A stretch of DNA of 64,000 nucleotides from Pseudomonadota bacterium (GCA_018241665.1 JAFEDK010000017.1:62001-126000); one strand, 5' to 3'; positions 28,858 through 37,576 are shown, counted from the first letter of the stretch. The notes: generated by a model not told the origin, from the sequence alone. Numbers and translations: made by a program.

Positions 28858-29625
28858 ATGAAACCTGTCCGTTGGATTGCGATCATGCTGTCGTCCGCCG
28901 CGCTTGCCGGCTGTGCATCCTGGTTCAACAACCAGCACCGCATGGCGGAACGCGGATCAGTCGTCGAATACCTGTATCCCCAGGGCGACAAGCCGGCCCT
29001 CAAGCCGAGCCTGCCCGAACTGCATCTCCCACTACGGGTCGGCATCGCCTTTGTACCGGGCGACAATTACTCCAACCTTGGCGAAAGCGACCGCAACCAG
29101 CTCATCGACCGGGTCAAGGCGGCCTTCGCCAACCGCCCCTACATCGCCAAGATCGAGACCATTCCATCCAACTACCTGCGTTCCCGCGGCGGTTTTGGCA
29201 ACCTGGAACAGGCCGCCCGGATGTTCAACGTGGACGTGGTCGTGCTGCTGTCCTATGACCAGGTCCAATTCACCGACACCAACCGCCTCTCGCTGCTGTA
29301 CTGGACCATCGTCGGCTCCTACGTGATCAACGGCAACCAGTACGACGTCAATACCCTGGTGGACGCCTCAGTTTTCGATGTGGCCAGCCGCAGCCTGCTG
29401 TTCCGGGCCCCCGGCACCAGCCAGGTCAAGGGCACCGCGCCGCGGGTGATCCTGTCCGAGGACGCCCGACAGGCAAGAGCCGAAGGTTTCCGCCTGGCAG
29501 TTGAAGACCTGCTGCCCCGCTTTGATACCCAGCTCGAGAATTTCCGGACCCGCATCCGTGAAGAAAAGGCCGCCCGGATCGTCAGAGCCGGTTCCGCGGA
29601 GTCGGCCGAAACCGCAAAGCCGTGA
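28858..29625 (+). CDS. Outer-membrane-type lipoprotein, possibly of the rhombotarget lipoprotein group
   Basis: A 255-aa lipoprotein. The signal peptide ends in the lipobox LAGC (Cys19), followed by ASW, with no Asp at +2, so outer-membrane sorting is expected. The mature part has MAERGSVVEYLYP, IAFVPGDNYSNLGESDRNQL, MFNVDVVVLLSYDQVQF and LLYWTIVGSYVINGNQYDVN. This pattern recalls the family called rhombotarget lipoprotein, but the short hydrophobic sorting tail is not seen; the C-terminus is charged and alanine-rich. That assignment is tentative. A strong GAAGGAG precedes the start. It lies between the Aas-like and LplT-PlsC genes, suggesting a role in the same envelope process. Confidence 0.8.
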   Translation: MKPVRWIAIMLSSAALAGCASWFNNQHRMAERGSVVEYLYPQGDKPALKPSLPELHLPLRVGIAFVPGDNYSNLGESDRNQLIDRVKAAFANRPYIAKIETIPSNYLRSRGGFGNLEQAARMFNVDVVVLLSYDQVQFTDTNRLSLLYWTIVGSYVINGNQYDVNTLVDASVFDVASRSLLFRAPGTSQVKGTAPRVILSEDARQARAEGFRLAVEDLLPRFDTQLENFRTRIREEKAARIVRAGSAESAETAKP

Positions 29626-29716
29626 CAGGCCACGCGGCTTCATCATTCCCCACCGGTACCCGCCATCGCGGGGCCGGACGCGTCGAACTATCCTCATTCC
29701 TCGATCGGACCCACGC

Positions 29717-31642
29717 ATGAGCTCACAGCCGGATCGTCCCTCGTCCCAAAGCGCCAGCCAACCGCACTCCCAGTTCGCCCTGCTGAAGGAGAAACGTTTT
29801 CTCCCCTTCTTCCTGACCCAGTTCCTCGGCGCCTTCAACGACAACCTGTTCAAGAACGCCCTCGTCGTGCTGTTGACCTTCCAGGCCGCCAACTGGACGA
29901 GTATCCCGCCGGCGCTGCTGGCCAACCTGGCTGCCGGCATCTTCATCCTGCCGTTCTTCCTGTTCTCGGCCAGTGCCGGCCAGCTGGCCGACAAATACGA
30001 CAAGGCCTATCTCACCCGGCTGGTCAAGGTACTGGAAATCGCGATCATGCTGGTCGCGCTGACAGGTTTCCTGCTGCATAGCCTGCCCGTCCTGTTCGGT
30101 GCGTTGTTCCTGCTCGGCTGCCACTCGACCCTGTTCGGGCCAGTCAAATACGCCCTGCTACCCCAGCACCTGCGCGAGGATGAGCTGGTCGGCGGCAATG
30201 CGCTGGTGGAAGCTGGCACTTTCGTGGCGATCCTGGTCGGTACCCTGATCGGCGGCCTGCTGGCTTCCGCCGAGCACGGCGAACTGTGGATCGCCGGTGG
30301 CGGACTGGTGGTTGCCATCGCCGGCTACCTGACCAGTCGCGGCGTTCCGCCCGCACCGGCGCCCGATCCGGAACTGCGCGTCAATCCCAATCCGCTCACC
30401 GAAACTTGGCGCAACATCGGTTTCGCCCGTCAAAACCGCACGGTTTTCCTGGCAATCATGGGGATTTCCTGGTTCTGGCTGTACGGCGCGCTGTTTCTCG
30501 CCCAGTTTCCCGCCTACGCCAAATCCATTCTCGGCGGCGGCGAAGGGACCGTCACGCTGTTGCTCGCCACCTTCACTGTAGGCATCGGCTTGGGCTCCCT
30601 GCTGTGCGAAAAACTGTCCGGCGGCCACGTGGAAATCGGCCTGGTACCTTTCGGGTCCATCGGCCTGACACTCTTCGGTCTCGATCTGGCCCTGGCATCT
30701 CCGTCCGTCTTGCCCACCGGCGCACCACTGCCGGTCAGCGCTGTCCTGAGCCAGCCGGAAACCCTCCACGTGCTGCTGGCCCTGACGATGCTCGGCGTCT
30801 TCGGCGGCTTCTTCATCGTGCCCCTTTACGCGATGATGCAGACCCGCTCGGCACCCGCACAGCGGGCGCGGGTCATCGCCGCCAACAACATCGTCAACGC
30901 CCTGTTCATGGTGGCCGGGGCGCTGGGCGCCGGCAGCCTGCTCAGCGCGGGCCTGTCCATCCCGACCCTGTTCGGCGTCGCCGCGCTGATGAATGCCGCC
31001 GTGGCGATCTACATCTACAAACTGGTCCCCGAATTCCTGCTGCGCTTCGTCGTCTGGCTGCTGGTACACACGGTTTACCGCCTGCGCACCGATGGTATCG
31101 AACTGATTCCCGAGGAAGGTCCGGCGCTGATCGTCTGCAATCACGTCAGCTACGTGGACGCGCTGATCATCGCCGCAGCCTGCCGCCGCCCGATCCGTTT
31201 CGTCATGGATCACCGCATCTTCCGCTGGCCGCTGCTGTCTTTCGTTTTCCGGCACGGTCGTGCCATTCCCATCGCCCCGGCGAAGGAAGACCCGGCCATG
31301 CTCGAGACCGCCTACGCCGAAGTATCCCGGGCGCTGGCCGACGGCGAGCTGGTATGTCTTTTCCCGGAGGGAAAGATCACCGCCGATGGCGAGCTGTCCC
31401 CCTTCCGCCCGGGCGTCAACCGTATCCTTGAAGCCAATCCAGTCCCCGTTGTCCCGCTGGCACTGCGCGGTCTGTGGGGTAGCATGTTCTCCCGTAAGGA
31501 CGGAACGGCACTGCCTCGTCCGCTGCGGCGGGGTCTGTTCAGCCGCATCGAGTTGATCGCCGGCGCGCCTTTGCCAGCGGTTGCGGCGAATGTCTCCAGT
31601 CTGCAAACCGTCGTGGCGCAACTCCGCGGCGACTGGAAATGA
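29717..31642 (+). CDS. Lysophospholipid transporter (LplT-like MFS) fused to PlsC acyltransferase
   Basis: A 641-aa fusion. Residues about 20-430 are a 12-helix MFS transporter of the LplT type (FLPFFLTQFLGAFNDNLFKN, FGPVKYALLPQHL, GGNALVEAGTFVAILVGTLIGG in part). Residues about 440-641 are a 1-acylglycerol-3-phosphate acyltransferase domain: NHVSYVDALI (residue 474 on), FPEGKITADGELSPFRPG and VPLALRGLWGSMFSR. In E. coli the flippase LplT and the acyltransferase Aas are separate; here the flippase carries its own PlsC domain, while the Aas-like gene upstream has another. It likely flips and re-acylates lysolipids. An ATG with MSSQPDRPS is used; upstream in-frame codons overlap the lipoprotein gene. 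Confidence 0.88.
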   Translation: MSSQPDRPSSQSASQPHSQFALLKEKRFLPFFLTQFLGAFNDNLFKNALVVLLTFQAANWTSIPPALLANLAAGIFILPFFLFSASAGQLADKYDKAYLTRLVKVLEIAIMLVALTGFLLHSLPVLFGALFLLGCHSTLFGPVKYALLPQHLREDELVGGNALVEAGTFVAILVGTLIGGLLASAEHGELWIAGGGLVVAIAGYLTSRGVPPAPAPDPELRVNPNPLTETWRNIGFARQNRTVFLAIMGISWFWLYGALFLAQFPAYAKSILGGGEGTVTLLLATFTVGIGLGSLLCEKLSGGHVEIGLVPFGSIGLTLFGLDLALASPSVLPTGAPLPVSAVLSQPETLHVLLALTMLGVFGGFFIVPLYAMMQTRSAPAQRARVIAANNIVNALFMVAGALGAGSLLSAGLSIPTLFGVAALMNAAVAIYIYKLVPEFLLRFVVWLLVHTVYRLRTDGIELIPEEGPALIVCNHVSYVDALIIAAACRRPIRFVMDHRIFRWPLLSFVFRHGRAIPIAPAKEDPAMLETAYAEVSRALADGELVCLFPEGKITADGELSPFRPGVNRILEANPVPVVPLALRGLWGSMFSRKDGTALPRPLRRGLFSRIELIAGAPLPAVAANVSSLQTVVAQLRGDWK

Positions 31643-31657
31643 AAGGATGGGTGTCCG

Positions 31658-31891
31658 GTGAAGATTGTCATCACGCTGATCAAGATCTCAGTCCTGATCA
31701 TCCTGCTGCTGTCCGTCTTCGCCGGCGGCGTGTGTGTCGTCCTCGGCACCAGTGAGCCGGCGATGGCCGGCATAGGCCTGCTGTCCATCCTTCTCTTCGG
31801 CTGGCCGGCCTGGCTGATCGGGAAATCCCTCCTCGGCACGGACGACCCGGAAGACAAGGACGACGCACGCCCGACCGATCCCACCCCATGA
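31658..31891 (+). CDS. Small membrane protein, 77 aa, unknown function
   Basis: Two hydrophobic segments (VITLIKISVLIILLLSVFAG and MAGIGLLSILLFGWPAWLIG) and an acidic, proline-rich tail (DDPEDKDDARPTDPTP). The start is GTG with AAGGATGGG upstream. It overlaps the Lgt-like gene by four bases, so both are probably made together. I do not recognise the family. Confidence 0.7.
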   Translation: MKIVITLIKISVLIILLLSVFAGGVCVVLGTSEPAMAGIGLLSILLFGWPAWLIGKSLLGTDDPEDKDDARPTDPTP

Positions 31892-32652
31892 TCCCCGACC
31901 CGGCAACCGCGCATGCTGTCCACGCGGTCTTCGAGGCCCTGGGCCTGGCCTCCGGCACCCAATTGTTCTTCCGCTCCCAGCGGCGCCAGACGACTGGCAA
32001 TGCGTTGCATGGGCCCCGCTTCTTGATCTTGTGCGGCTGCCTGCTCGGCGCCGCGATCGGCAACAAGCTGGTTTTCTGGGCCGAAATGCCCCATTTGCTG
32101 CGTGAAGCTGACGGCTGGCGCCTGCTGCTGGCCGGGCAATCGATGGTTGGCGGGTTGCTCGGTGGCCTGATCGGCACAGAAATCGCCAAGAAACTGGCCG
32201 GACTCCGGAGCTCCACCGGCGACGCCTATGTGATGCCGATCCTGCTCGGGCTGGCAATCGGCCGGATCGGCTGCTTCCTCGCCGGCCTCAATGACGGCAC
32301 CTACGGCGTACCGACGTCCATGCCGTGGGCCATCGACTTCGGCGACGGCATTCCACGCCACCCGACCCAGCTCTACGAAATCGCCTTTGCCGGCGCGCTC
32401 GCACTGCTTCTGCACCAAACCACTCCGTTTTTGGTGGCCTCCAGCGGATTGCGCTTCAAGCTGATGCTGTCCGCCTATCTGGCGTGGCGACTGGGAATCG
32501 ATGCGCTCAAGCCCGTTCCCTTCCCGTGGCCAGGCGGTCTATCCGGCATCCAGTGGATCTGCGCACTGGCACTCGCCGTCTATCTTCCCCTCACTCTCCG
32601 CCAGTGGCGTCGCCTCCATGTCGCGCAAGAACCGTCCCTACCTGTTCCATGA
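31888..32652 (+). CDS. Lgt-like (prolipoprotein diacylglyceryl transferase superfamily) membrane protein
   Basis: A 254-aa multi-pass membrane protein with Lgt landmarks: GRIGCFLAGLNDGTYGVPT (about residues 127-145) and IPRHPTQLYEIAFA. The HGGL-type catalytic motif of true Lgt is replaced by SMVGGLLGG, so the usual essential His is missing. It is therefore unlikely to be the housekeeping Lgt and may use the phosphatidylglycerol-binding fold for another reaction. It overlaps the small membrane gene (4 bases) and the radical SAM gene (35 bases), tying the three together. Confidence 0.82.
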   Translation: MIPDPATAHAVHAVFEALGLASGTQLFFRSQRRQTTGNALHGPRFLILCGCLLGAAIGNKLVFWAEMPHLLREADGWRLLLAGQSMVGGLLGGLIGTEIAKKLAGLRSSTGDAYVMPILLGLAIGRIGCFLAGLNDGTYGVPTSMPWAIDFGDGIPRHPTQLYEIAFAGALALLLHQTTPFLVASSGLRFKLMLSAYLAWRLGIDALKPVPFPWPGGLSGIQWICALALAVYLPLTLRQWRRLHVAQEPSLPVP

Positions 32653-34075
32653 CACCACCAGCTCGGTGTGCTCCCAGTGCCTGCGGCGCGTCGAAGCGAA
32701 GATCCTGATCAAGGAGGAGCAGGTCTTCCTGGAGAAATGGTGCCCGACCCACGGTACCGAACGCGTGCTGATCGCCGACGACGCCGACTATTACCGGCTC
32801 GGGCGCGAGGTTTACGTTAAGGCGCCGGAAATGCCCGAGAATTTCTCGACGCGCATGGAATTCGGCTGCCCCTACGACTGCGGCCTGTGCCCCGACCATA
32901 TGCAGCACTCCTGCCTGACCGTGCTGGAAGTGACCGATCACTGCAACCTGCGCTGCCCGGTGTGCTACGCCGGCTCCGGCCCTGAACGCCTGACCCACCG
33001 CCCACTGGCCGTCATCGAGGCGATGCTGGATGCCGTGGTCCGTAACGAGGGCGCGCCGGACGTAGTTCAACTATCCGGCGGCGAACCGACACTCCACCCG
33101 GATTTCTTCGCCATCCTCGATGCCGCCAAAGTCCGGCCGATCCGCCACCTGATGGTGAACACCAACGGCATCCGCCTGGCCCAGGAGCCGGAATTTGCCG
33201 CCCGGCTGGCCGAATACAAACCGGGGATCGAGATCTACCTGCAGTTCGACTCCCTGCGCGCCGACGTACTGCAGGACTTGCGCGGCGCCGACCTGCGGCG
33301 CATCCGCGAGCAGGCCCTGGACGCCCTCGATCGCCACAACTTATCCACAACCCTGGTGATGACGCTGAAAAAGGGCGTCAACGACGACGAGATCGGCGAC
33401 ATCATCCGCTACGCGCTGACCCGCCCCAGCGTGCGCGGCGTCACGCTGCAGCCGATCCAGGATGCCGGCCGCAACGAAGGCTTCAGCGCCGGCACGCACC
33501 GTCTGACCCTCAGCGAGATCCGCCGCCGCATCGCCGAACAATCCGGCTTGTTCCGTCTGGACGACATCGTGCCGGTTCCCTGCAACCCGGACACCCTGGC
33601 CATGGGCTATGCCCTCAAGCTGGGCGGCGAAATTCATCCACTGACCCGCTTCCTCAGTCCGGAAGCCCTGCTGGCCGGCCCTGCCAACACTATCGTGTTC
33701 GAGCGCGATCCGGCCATCAAGGCGCAACTGTTCCGCCTCTTTTCCACCAATCACTCGCCGGAATCTGGCGCCCGCTGCCTGTCCGACCTGCTGTGCTGCC
33801 TGCCGAAGATCGATGCGCCTCAACTAGGCTACGAAAACGTCTTCCGCGTGCTGATCGTGCAGTTCATGGATGCCGCCAACCTGGACCTACGGGCGCTGAA
33901 GAAATCCTGCGTGCACATGGTTCAACCGGACGGACGCATGATCCCGTTCGAAGCCTACAACCTGTTCTACCGGGACGATCGAACCCGGCACCTGGCGCAG
34001 ATCCGCACCGAAATCGCCGCGGATACCCACCAACGGCGCCTGCACGCCGGGCCGGACGCTACGCAGCCCGACTGA
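32618..34075 (+). CDS. Cysteine-rich radical SAM protein of the MJ0619/tetraether-synthase-like type
   Basis: A 485-aa radical SAM enzyme. The SAM cluster motif is CNLRCPVCYA (C109, C113, C116), then LSGGEPTLHPDF and LMVNTNGIRLA. The N-terminus has many more Cys: CSQC (18, 21), WCPTHG (42), and CPYDCGLCPDHMQHSC (84, 88, 91, 99). This order, CxxC, CPxHG, CPxDCGxCxxH, then the SAM motif, is as I remember it in the MJ0619/Tes family, whose characterised archaeal members join isoprenoid lipid chains or methylate pterins. The family call is from motif reading, not a search. Its start lies inside the Lgt-like gene, indicating tight coupling. A lipid substrate is the natural guess given the five neighbours. 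Confidence 0.85.
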   Translation: MSRKNRPYLFHDTTSSVCSQCLRRVEAKILIKEEQVFLEKWCPTHGTERVLIADDADYYRLGREVYVKAPEMPENFSTRMEFGCPYDCGLCPDHMQHSCLTVLEVTDHCNLRCPVCYAGSGPERLTHRPLAVIEAMLDAVVRNEGAPDVVQLSGGEPTLHPDFFAILDAAKVRPIRHLMVNTNGIRLAQEPEFAARLAEYKPGIEIYLQFDSLRADVLQDLRGADLRRIREQALDALDRHNLSTTLVMTLKKGVNDDEIGDIIRYALTRPSVRGVTLQPIQDAGRNEGFSAGTHRLTLSEIRRRIAEQSGLFRLDDIVPVPCNPDTLAMGYALKLGGEIHPLTRFLSPEALLAGPANTIVFERDPAIKAQLFRLFSTNHSPESGARCLSDLLCCLPKIDAPQLGYENVFRVLIVQFMDAANLDLRALKKSCVHMVQPDGRMIPFEAYNLFYRDDRTRHLAQIRTEIAADTHQRRLHAGPDATQPD

Positions 34076-34090
34076 AACGGAACGACAACG

Positions 34091-34126
34091 CCCCTGCGGC
34101 AGCGCCGGAAACACCTGCTGCAGGGG
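34091..34126. terminator. Hairpin between convergent radical SAM and sodB genes
   Basis: A 12-bp stem CCCCTGCGGCAG/CTGCTGCAGGGG with one G-T pair and a 12-base loop, followed by a short TTCT. It lies 16 bases after the radical SAM stop and 13 bases past the sodB stop. The weak T run lowers certainty. Confidence 0.55.
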
Positions 34127-34138
34127 TTCTCGACGGAA

Positions 34139-34855
34139 TCAGCCCAGGTTCTTGAGCGCGAATTCCCAGTTGATCAGCTTGTCGAGCACCGCGTTCACGT
34201 AGTCGGCGCGGCGGTTCTGGTAATCCAGGTAGTACGCGTGCTCCCACACGTCGATGGTCAACAATGGCTTCAAACCGGCGGTCAGCGGCACATCGGCGTT
34301 GCCGGTCTTGACCACCTTCAGCTTCTCGCCATCAGCCACCAGCCAGGCCCAACCGCTGCCGAACTGGCCGGTCGCCGCGGTGGCGAGCTCCTTCTTCAGC
34401 GCATCTACGCTGCCAAACGAGGCTTCGATCCGCTGTTTCAGCGCTGCGGGCGGTTCACCGCCGCCGTTCGGACGCAGGCTGTGCCAGTAGAAGGTATGGT
34501 TCCAGGTTTGTGCAGCGTTGTTGAAGATGGCCGTCTTGTCGGCCTTGCCAGCCACAGCGGCAATGATCTTTTCGAGGGGCAGATCGGCCAGATCGGAACC
34601 GGCGATCAGCTTGTTGAGGTTATCCACATAGGCCTTGTGGTGCTTGCCGTAGTGGAAGCCGATCGTATTTGCACTGATGACCGGATTGAGGGCATTTTCC
34701 GCGTAGGGCAGCGCAGGCAGGACGATAGGGCTGGCGGCCTGGGCCGGGCGGGCCAGACTGCCCAAGGAAGCTGCAGCCAGCAAACCAAGGGAAGTACTCA
34801 GGAACTGGCGACGACCGGCAAGCTGCTCGGACGGAAAAAGCAGTGGGGAAGACAT
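34139..34855 (-). CDS. sodB: Fe/Mn superoxide dismutase with Tat signal peptide
   Basis: A 238-aa SOD. The N-terminus [19 protein letters not shown] (residues 14-32) is a twin-arginine signal with cleavage near AQAA, so the enzyme should be folded in the cytoplasm and exported. Metal ligands are in [20 protein letters not shown] (first His), [10 protein letters not shown] (second His), and [15 protein letters not shown] (Asp and His). Most proteobacterial Fe-SODs are cytoplasmic, so the signal peptide is notable. The metal (Fe or Mn) cannot be settled by eye. An exact DnaA box sits inside the gene at 34620-34628. Confidence 0.93.
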   Translation of the reverse strand: MSSPLLFPSEQLAGRRQFLSTSLGLLAAASLGSLARPAQAASPIVLPALPYAENALNPVISANTIGFHYGKHHKAYVDNLNKLIAGSDLADLPLEKIIAAVAGKADKTAIFNNAAQTWNHTFYWHSLRPNGGGEPPAALKQRIEASFGSVDALKKELATAATGQFGSGWAWLVADGEKLKVVKTGNADVPLTAGLKPLLTIDVWEHAYYLDYQNRRADYVNAVLDKLINWEFALKNLG

Positions 34856-34966
34856 GCGGACTCTCCTGTCGGGATTTATCTGTCCGACCCCCGAGGCTGA
34901 AGGCCGGTATGCGCATTATTCGCACTCCGGCACGCTTTTGTCATCCTCGTTGCGACGCTTCGTATC

Positions 34967-35512
34967 CTATGCAGCGGGGTAGATACAACGCGGATTGAGC
35001 GTCAAGGTCGTTTCCCCCGCCGAGAACCACAGCTGCCCATCCTGGATCGTGCAGCTCAATTCCATGCTGCGCGCCGCCAGCGCGGCAAGCGCCTTCGACT
35101 CTTCCTGGGCCAGCGCCAGCACCTTCAGATTCGCCAGCTTGGACAGCGTTGCTGCGTCCTTCTGCCACCAGATATCCACCGTACGGCCACCATAGGCCAG
35201 CACCGTGACCTGGTCGGCCCGGCCAGCCGCGCGACGCAACAGGCGTTCGTCCGGCAGACCAACCTCGATCCAGTCGAGAATGCGCCCCGTATCGTCCTTG
35301 CGCCACAGGGCCGGCTCGTCATCGGTGGAGATCCCACGCCCGAATTCGAGCCGCTCGTCCGCATTGAGCGCAAAAGCCAGCACACGCACCATCATCCGCT
35401 CATCGGTCTCGGACGGATGACGGGCGAGGGTCAGCACATGTTCGCCGAAATGCCCCCGATCCAGGTCGGAAACATTCAATGTGGCGCGAAAAATGGTGGA
35501 TTTGAGGGCCAT
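34967..35512 (-). CDS. yaeQ: YaeQ-family protein
   Basis: A 181-aa YaeQ protein: MALKSTIFRATLNVSDLDRG, HVLTLARHPSETDERMMVRVLAFAL (part RHPSETDERMMVRVLAFAL), and WIEVGLPDERLLRRAAGRAD are characteristic. The fold is related to PD-(D/E)XK nucleases, but function is not established. It lies after the efp terminator, apparently with its own promoter in the short gap. Confidence 0.9.
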   Translation of the reverse strand: MALKSTIFRATLNVSDLDRGHFGEHVLTLARHPSETDERMMVRVLAFALNADERLEFGRGISTDDEPALWRKDDTGRILDWIEVGLPDERLLRRAAGRADQVTVLAYGGRTVDIWWQKDAATLSKLANLKVLALAQEESKALAALAARSMELSCTIQDGQLWFSAGETTLTLNPRCIYPAA

Positions 35513-35524
35513 GGCACTTGTTCG

Positions 35525-35558
35525 GAAAAAAACGAAAGGCCACCTGACGGTGGCCTTT
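35525..35558 (-). terminator. Intrinsic terminator of efp
   Basis: Stem AAAGGCCACC/GGTGGCCTTT with TGAC loop at 35535-35558; on the minus strand it is followed by CG and a run of seven T. It lies 23 bases after the efp stop. Confidence 0.9.
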
Positions 35559-35581
35559 CACCGGACCGGACCAGCCGCGAC

Positions 35582-36142
35582 TTACTTGACGCGGTTACGG
35601 TATTCGTCGGTACGGGTGTCGATTTCGATCTTGTCGCCGATTTCCACGAAAGCGGGCACGGAAAGCTCGAAACCGCTGGGAGCGATACGGGCGGGCTTCA
35701 GAACCTTGCCGGAGGTATCACCCTTGACGGCGGGCTCGGTGTATTCCACTTCGCGCACGACGCTGGTCGGCAGTTCCACGGAAATCGCCTTACCGTTGAA
35801 GAACACCACTTCACAGGGCATGCCGTCGATCAGATACTTCAGCGCGTCGGTCATGTTCTCGGCTTCGACTTCGTACTGTTCGTACTCGGCGTCCATGAAA
35901 ACGTACATCGGATCGGCGAAGTAGGAATAGGTAACTTCCTTGCGATCGAGAACGACGACTTCGAACTTGTCGTCAGCCTTGTAAACCGACTCGGACGGCG
36001 CGCCGGTGAGCAGGTTCTTGAGCTTCATCTTGACGACAGCGGCGTTACGGCCAGACTTGTTGTACTCGGCCTTCTGCACCACGAGGGCGTCACTGCCCAC
36101 CATGATCACGTTGCCGGAGCGGAGTTCCATTGCGGTTTTCAT
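35582..36142 (-). CDS. efp: Translation elongation factor P (Arg32 type)
   Basis: A 186-aa EF-P that relieves ribosome stalling at polyproline. The tip loop reads [19 protein letters not shown], placing Arg at residue 32 where E. coli has Lys34. Arg32 EF-P is rhamnosylated by EarP, whose gene is directly upstream. The start at [15 protein letters not shown] matches the family; a longer in-frame start is not needed, and CAGGAAA precedes the ATG. The gene ends in a strong terminator. Confidence 0.97.
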   Translation of the reverse strand: MKTAMELRSGNVIMVGSDALVVQKAEYNKSGRNAAVVKMKLKNLLTGAPSESVYKADDKFEVVVLDRKEVTYSYFADPMYVFMDAEYEQYEVEAENMTDALKYLIDGMPCEVVFFNGKAISVELPTSVVREVEYTEPAVKGDTSGKVLKPARIAPSGFELSVPAFVEIGDKIEIDTRTDEYRNRVK

Positions 36143-36196
36143 GCTATTTCCTGCTTGCAAATTGCGCGGCACGTGCCACGGATAAACGGTAACTTA

Positions 36197-37330
36197 TTAT
36201 TCTAACTTAAGTTTACAGAATTGCACCAGCCGCGCGACGAGATCTCCTCCGTCCAGCAACTGCTCGGCCCAGGCCCCTGCATGGGCTTTAAGAGCTGGCA
36301 AAGCGGCGCAAAACGCTGGCCAGGTCGCGGCGATACCGTCACCGCGGTTCCAGGCCAGCCAGAAATCCGACACAGCCCCGGCAATCGCCGGATCGAGCCC
36401 TTTCTGGTACCACCCCAGGAAGGCTCGCAGTTTTTCCAGATGCACATCCTCGTCCTGCACGTAGATCTGCCACACGAACGGGGCTTCCGCACACTGGGCG
36501 CGCACGAAGGAATCCTCCCCGCGCACAAAATTCAGATCACACGCCCACAGCAGTTCGTCATATTTTCGCTGTTCGACAAAGGGCAGGATGCGCACCACGA
36601 GCTGGTCACGTAGCAGCTGATCACCTGCACGCAAGCCGCTCACACCAAATTCAGCAGCCAATCCAGGCAGGACCCTTCCCTCCGGCACCAGGCAGGTGAC
36701 GGGTGTCTCGCCCTCCGCCCAGGCTCTGAGAAGTTCTCCCAAGCCTTTGTTTTCATATGAAAACAAAGAGACACGCAACTCGTTCGGCGGGCGCTCGGGA
36801 AGAGCAAGCTGCGCCCAGAAATCCTCTGCCGCAAAAGCCGCTCGACGCACCGGATAATCCGCTTCGCGAATAGCCCCGCCGGAATCCACACCCAGACCCG
36901 GAAAGAAGAAGAACTGTGTCAAGGGGAATCGCGGATGCGGCGACGGCAAACCGTGGCAATCAGCGACCCAGGCCTCAGCACTGAAGTACTCGAGGTTTAT
37001 CCACACTGGCTTGGGATCACGACCGGCCATCGCCTGCAGAAAAACATCCGGAAGATTGCCCGCAAAAGCAGAAATGACTACCTGTCCTGGTTCGATCGAC
37101 GGCAGCGGAACGCTCCAATGGCGGATTTCCACGCCTTCGATCTGCTGACAACCCGCCTCCGGATCCAATCCGGGAATCAGACGGCGGGCGACCTTGAGGT
37201 CATCCACCCACAAACGCACCGCAATCCGGTACTCCACCGCCAGTTGCCGGGACAGGCGCCAGCACACGCCGATATCGCCGAAGTTATCTACGACTGGGCA
37301 GAACACATCCCAGACCACCAGAGCAGTCAC
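36197..37330 (-). CDS. earP: EF-P arginine-32 rhamnosyltransferase
   Basis: A 377-aa DUF2331/EarP glycosyltransferase that transfers rhamnose from TDP-rhamnose to Arg32 of EF-P. Key parts are WDVFCPVVDNFGDIGVCWRL at the N-terminus (the catalytic Asp lies in VVDNFGD), INLEYFSAEAWVADCHGLPS, and the nucleotide-sugar site DLNFVRGEDSFVRAQ. The reading frame extends 159 bases further upstream without good protein character. I place the start at a GTG giving MTALVVWDVFC, which fits the usual length of about 377; a GTG four codons later (VVWDVFC) is also possible. It is transcribed before efp with 54 bases between. An exact DnaA box lies in it at 36997-37005. Confidence 0.92.
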   Translation of the reverse strand: MTALVVWDVFCPVVDNFGDIGVCWRLSRQLAVEYRIAVRLWVDDLKVARRLIPGLDPEAGCQQIEGVEIRHWSVPLPSIEPGQVVISAFAGNLPDVFLQAMAGRDPKPVWINLEYFSAEAWVADCHGLPSPHPRFPLTQFFFFPGLGVDSGGAIREADYPVRRAAFAAEDFWAQLALPERPPNELRVSLFSYENKGLGELLRAWAEGETPVTCLVPEGRVLPGLAAEFGVSGLRAGDQLLRDQLVVRILPFVEQRKYDELLWACDLNFVRGEDSFVRAQCAEAPFVWQIYVQDEDVHLEKLRAFLGWYQKGLDPAIAGAVSDFWLAWNRGDGIAATWPAFCAALPALKAHAGAWAEQLLDGGDLVARLVQFCKLKLE

Positions 37331-37525
37331 GACAGGAGCGGAAAAAGGCGAACGTTTCAACAAAGCTGGGGACAAACCAGGGTTGGACAAGCGGACAGAT
37401 TGTGCACAAACCGGGTATCGGCGACGAGGCAAAATTTCCTCAACAATCCTCCCACACACTACACAAGCTCTTGCCGACACCCTTATCAACGATCCAACAC
37501 GTTGAAAAAAAATGATTTATTCCTG

Positions 37526-37576
37526 TTATCCACAGAAACCCGGGTAGCGTAAACGTAAACAGTACTTATATATATA
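37526..37576 (+). repeat. DnaA-box/TATA module, copy A
   Basis: TTATCCACAGAAA followed, 40 bases from its start, by ACAG-TAC-TTATATATATA. It shares order and motifs with the module at 38090-38136, one on each side of the 89-aa gene. Confidence 0.6.

Noticed and set aside
37331..37489. Upstream extension of earP by 53 codons
   Set aside because: It would exceed the family length and translate AT-richer sequence with DnaA-like boxes; homology begins at WDVFC.
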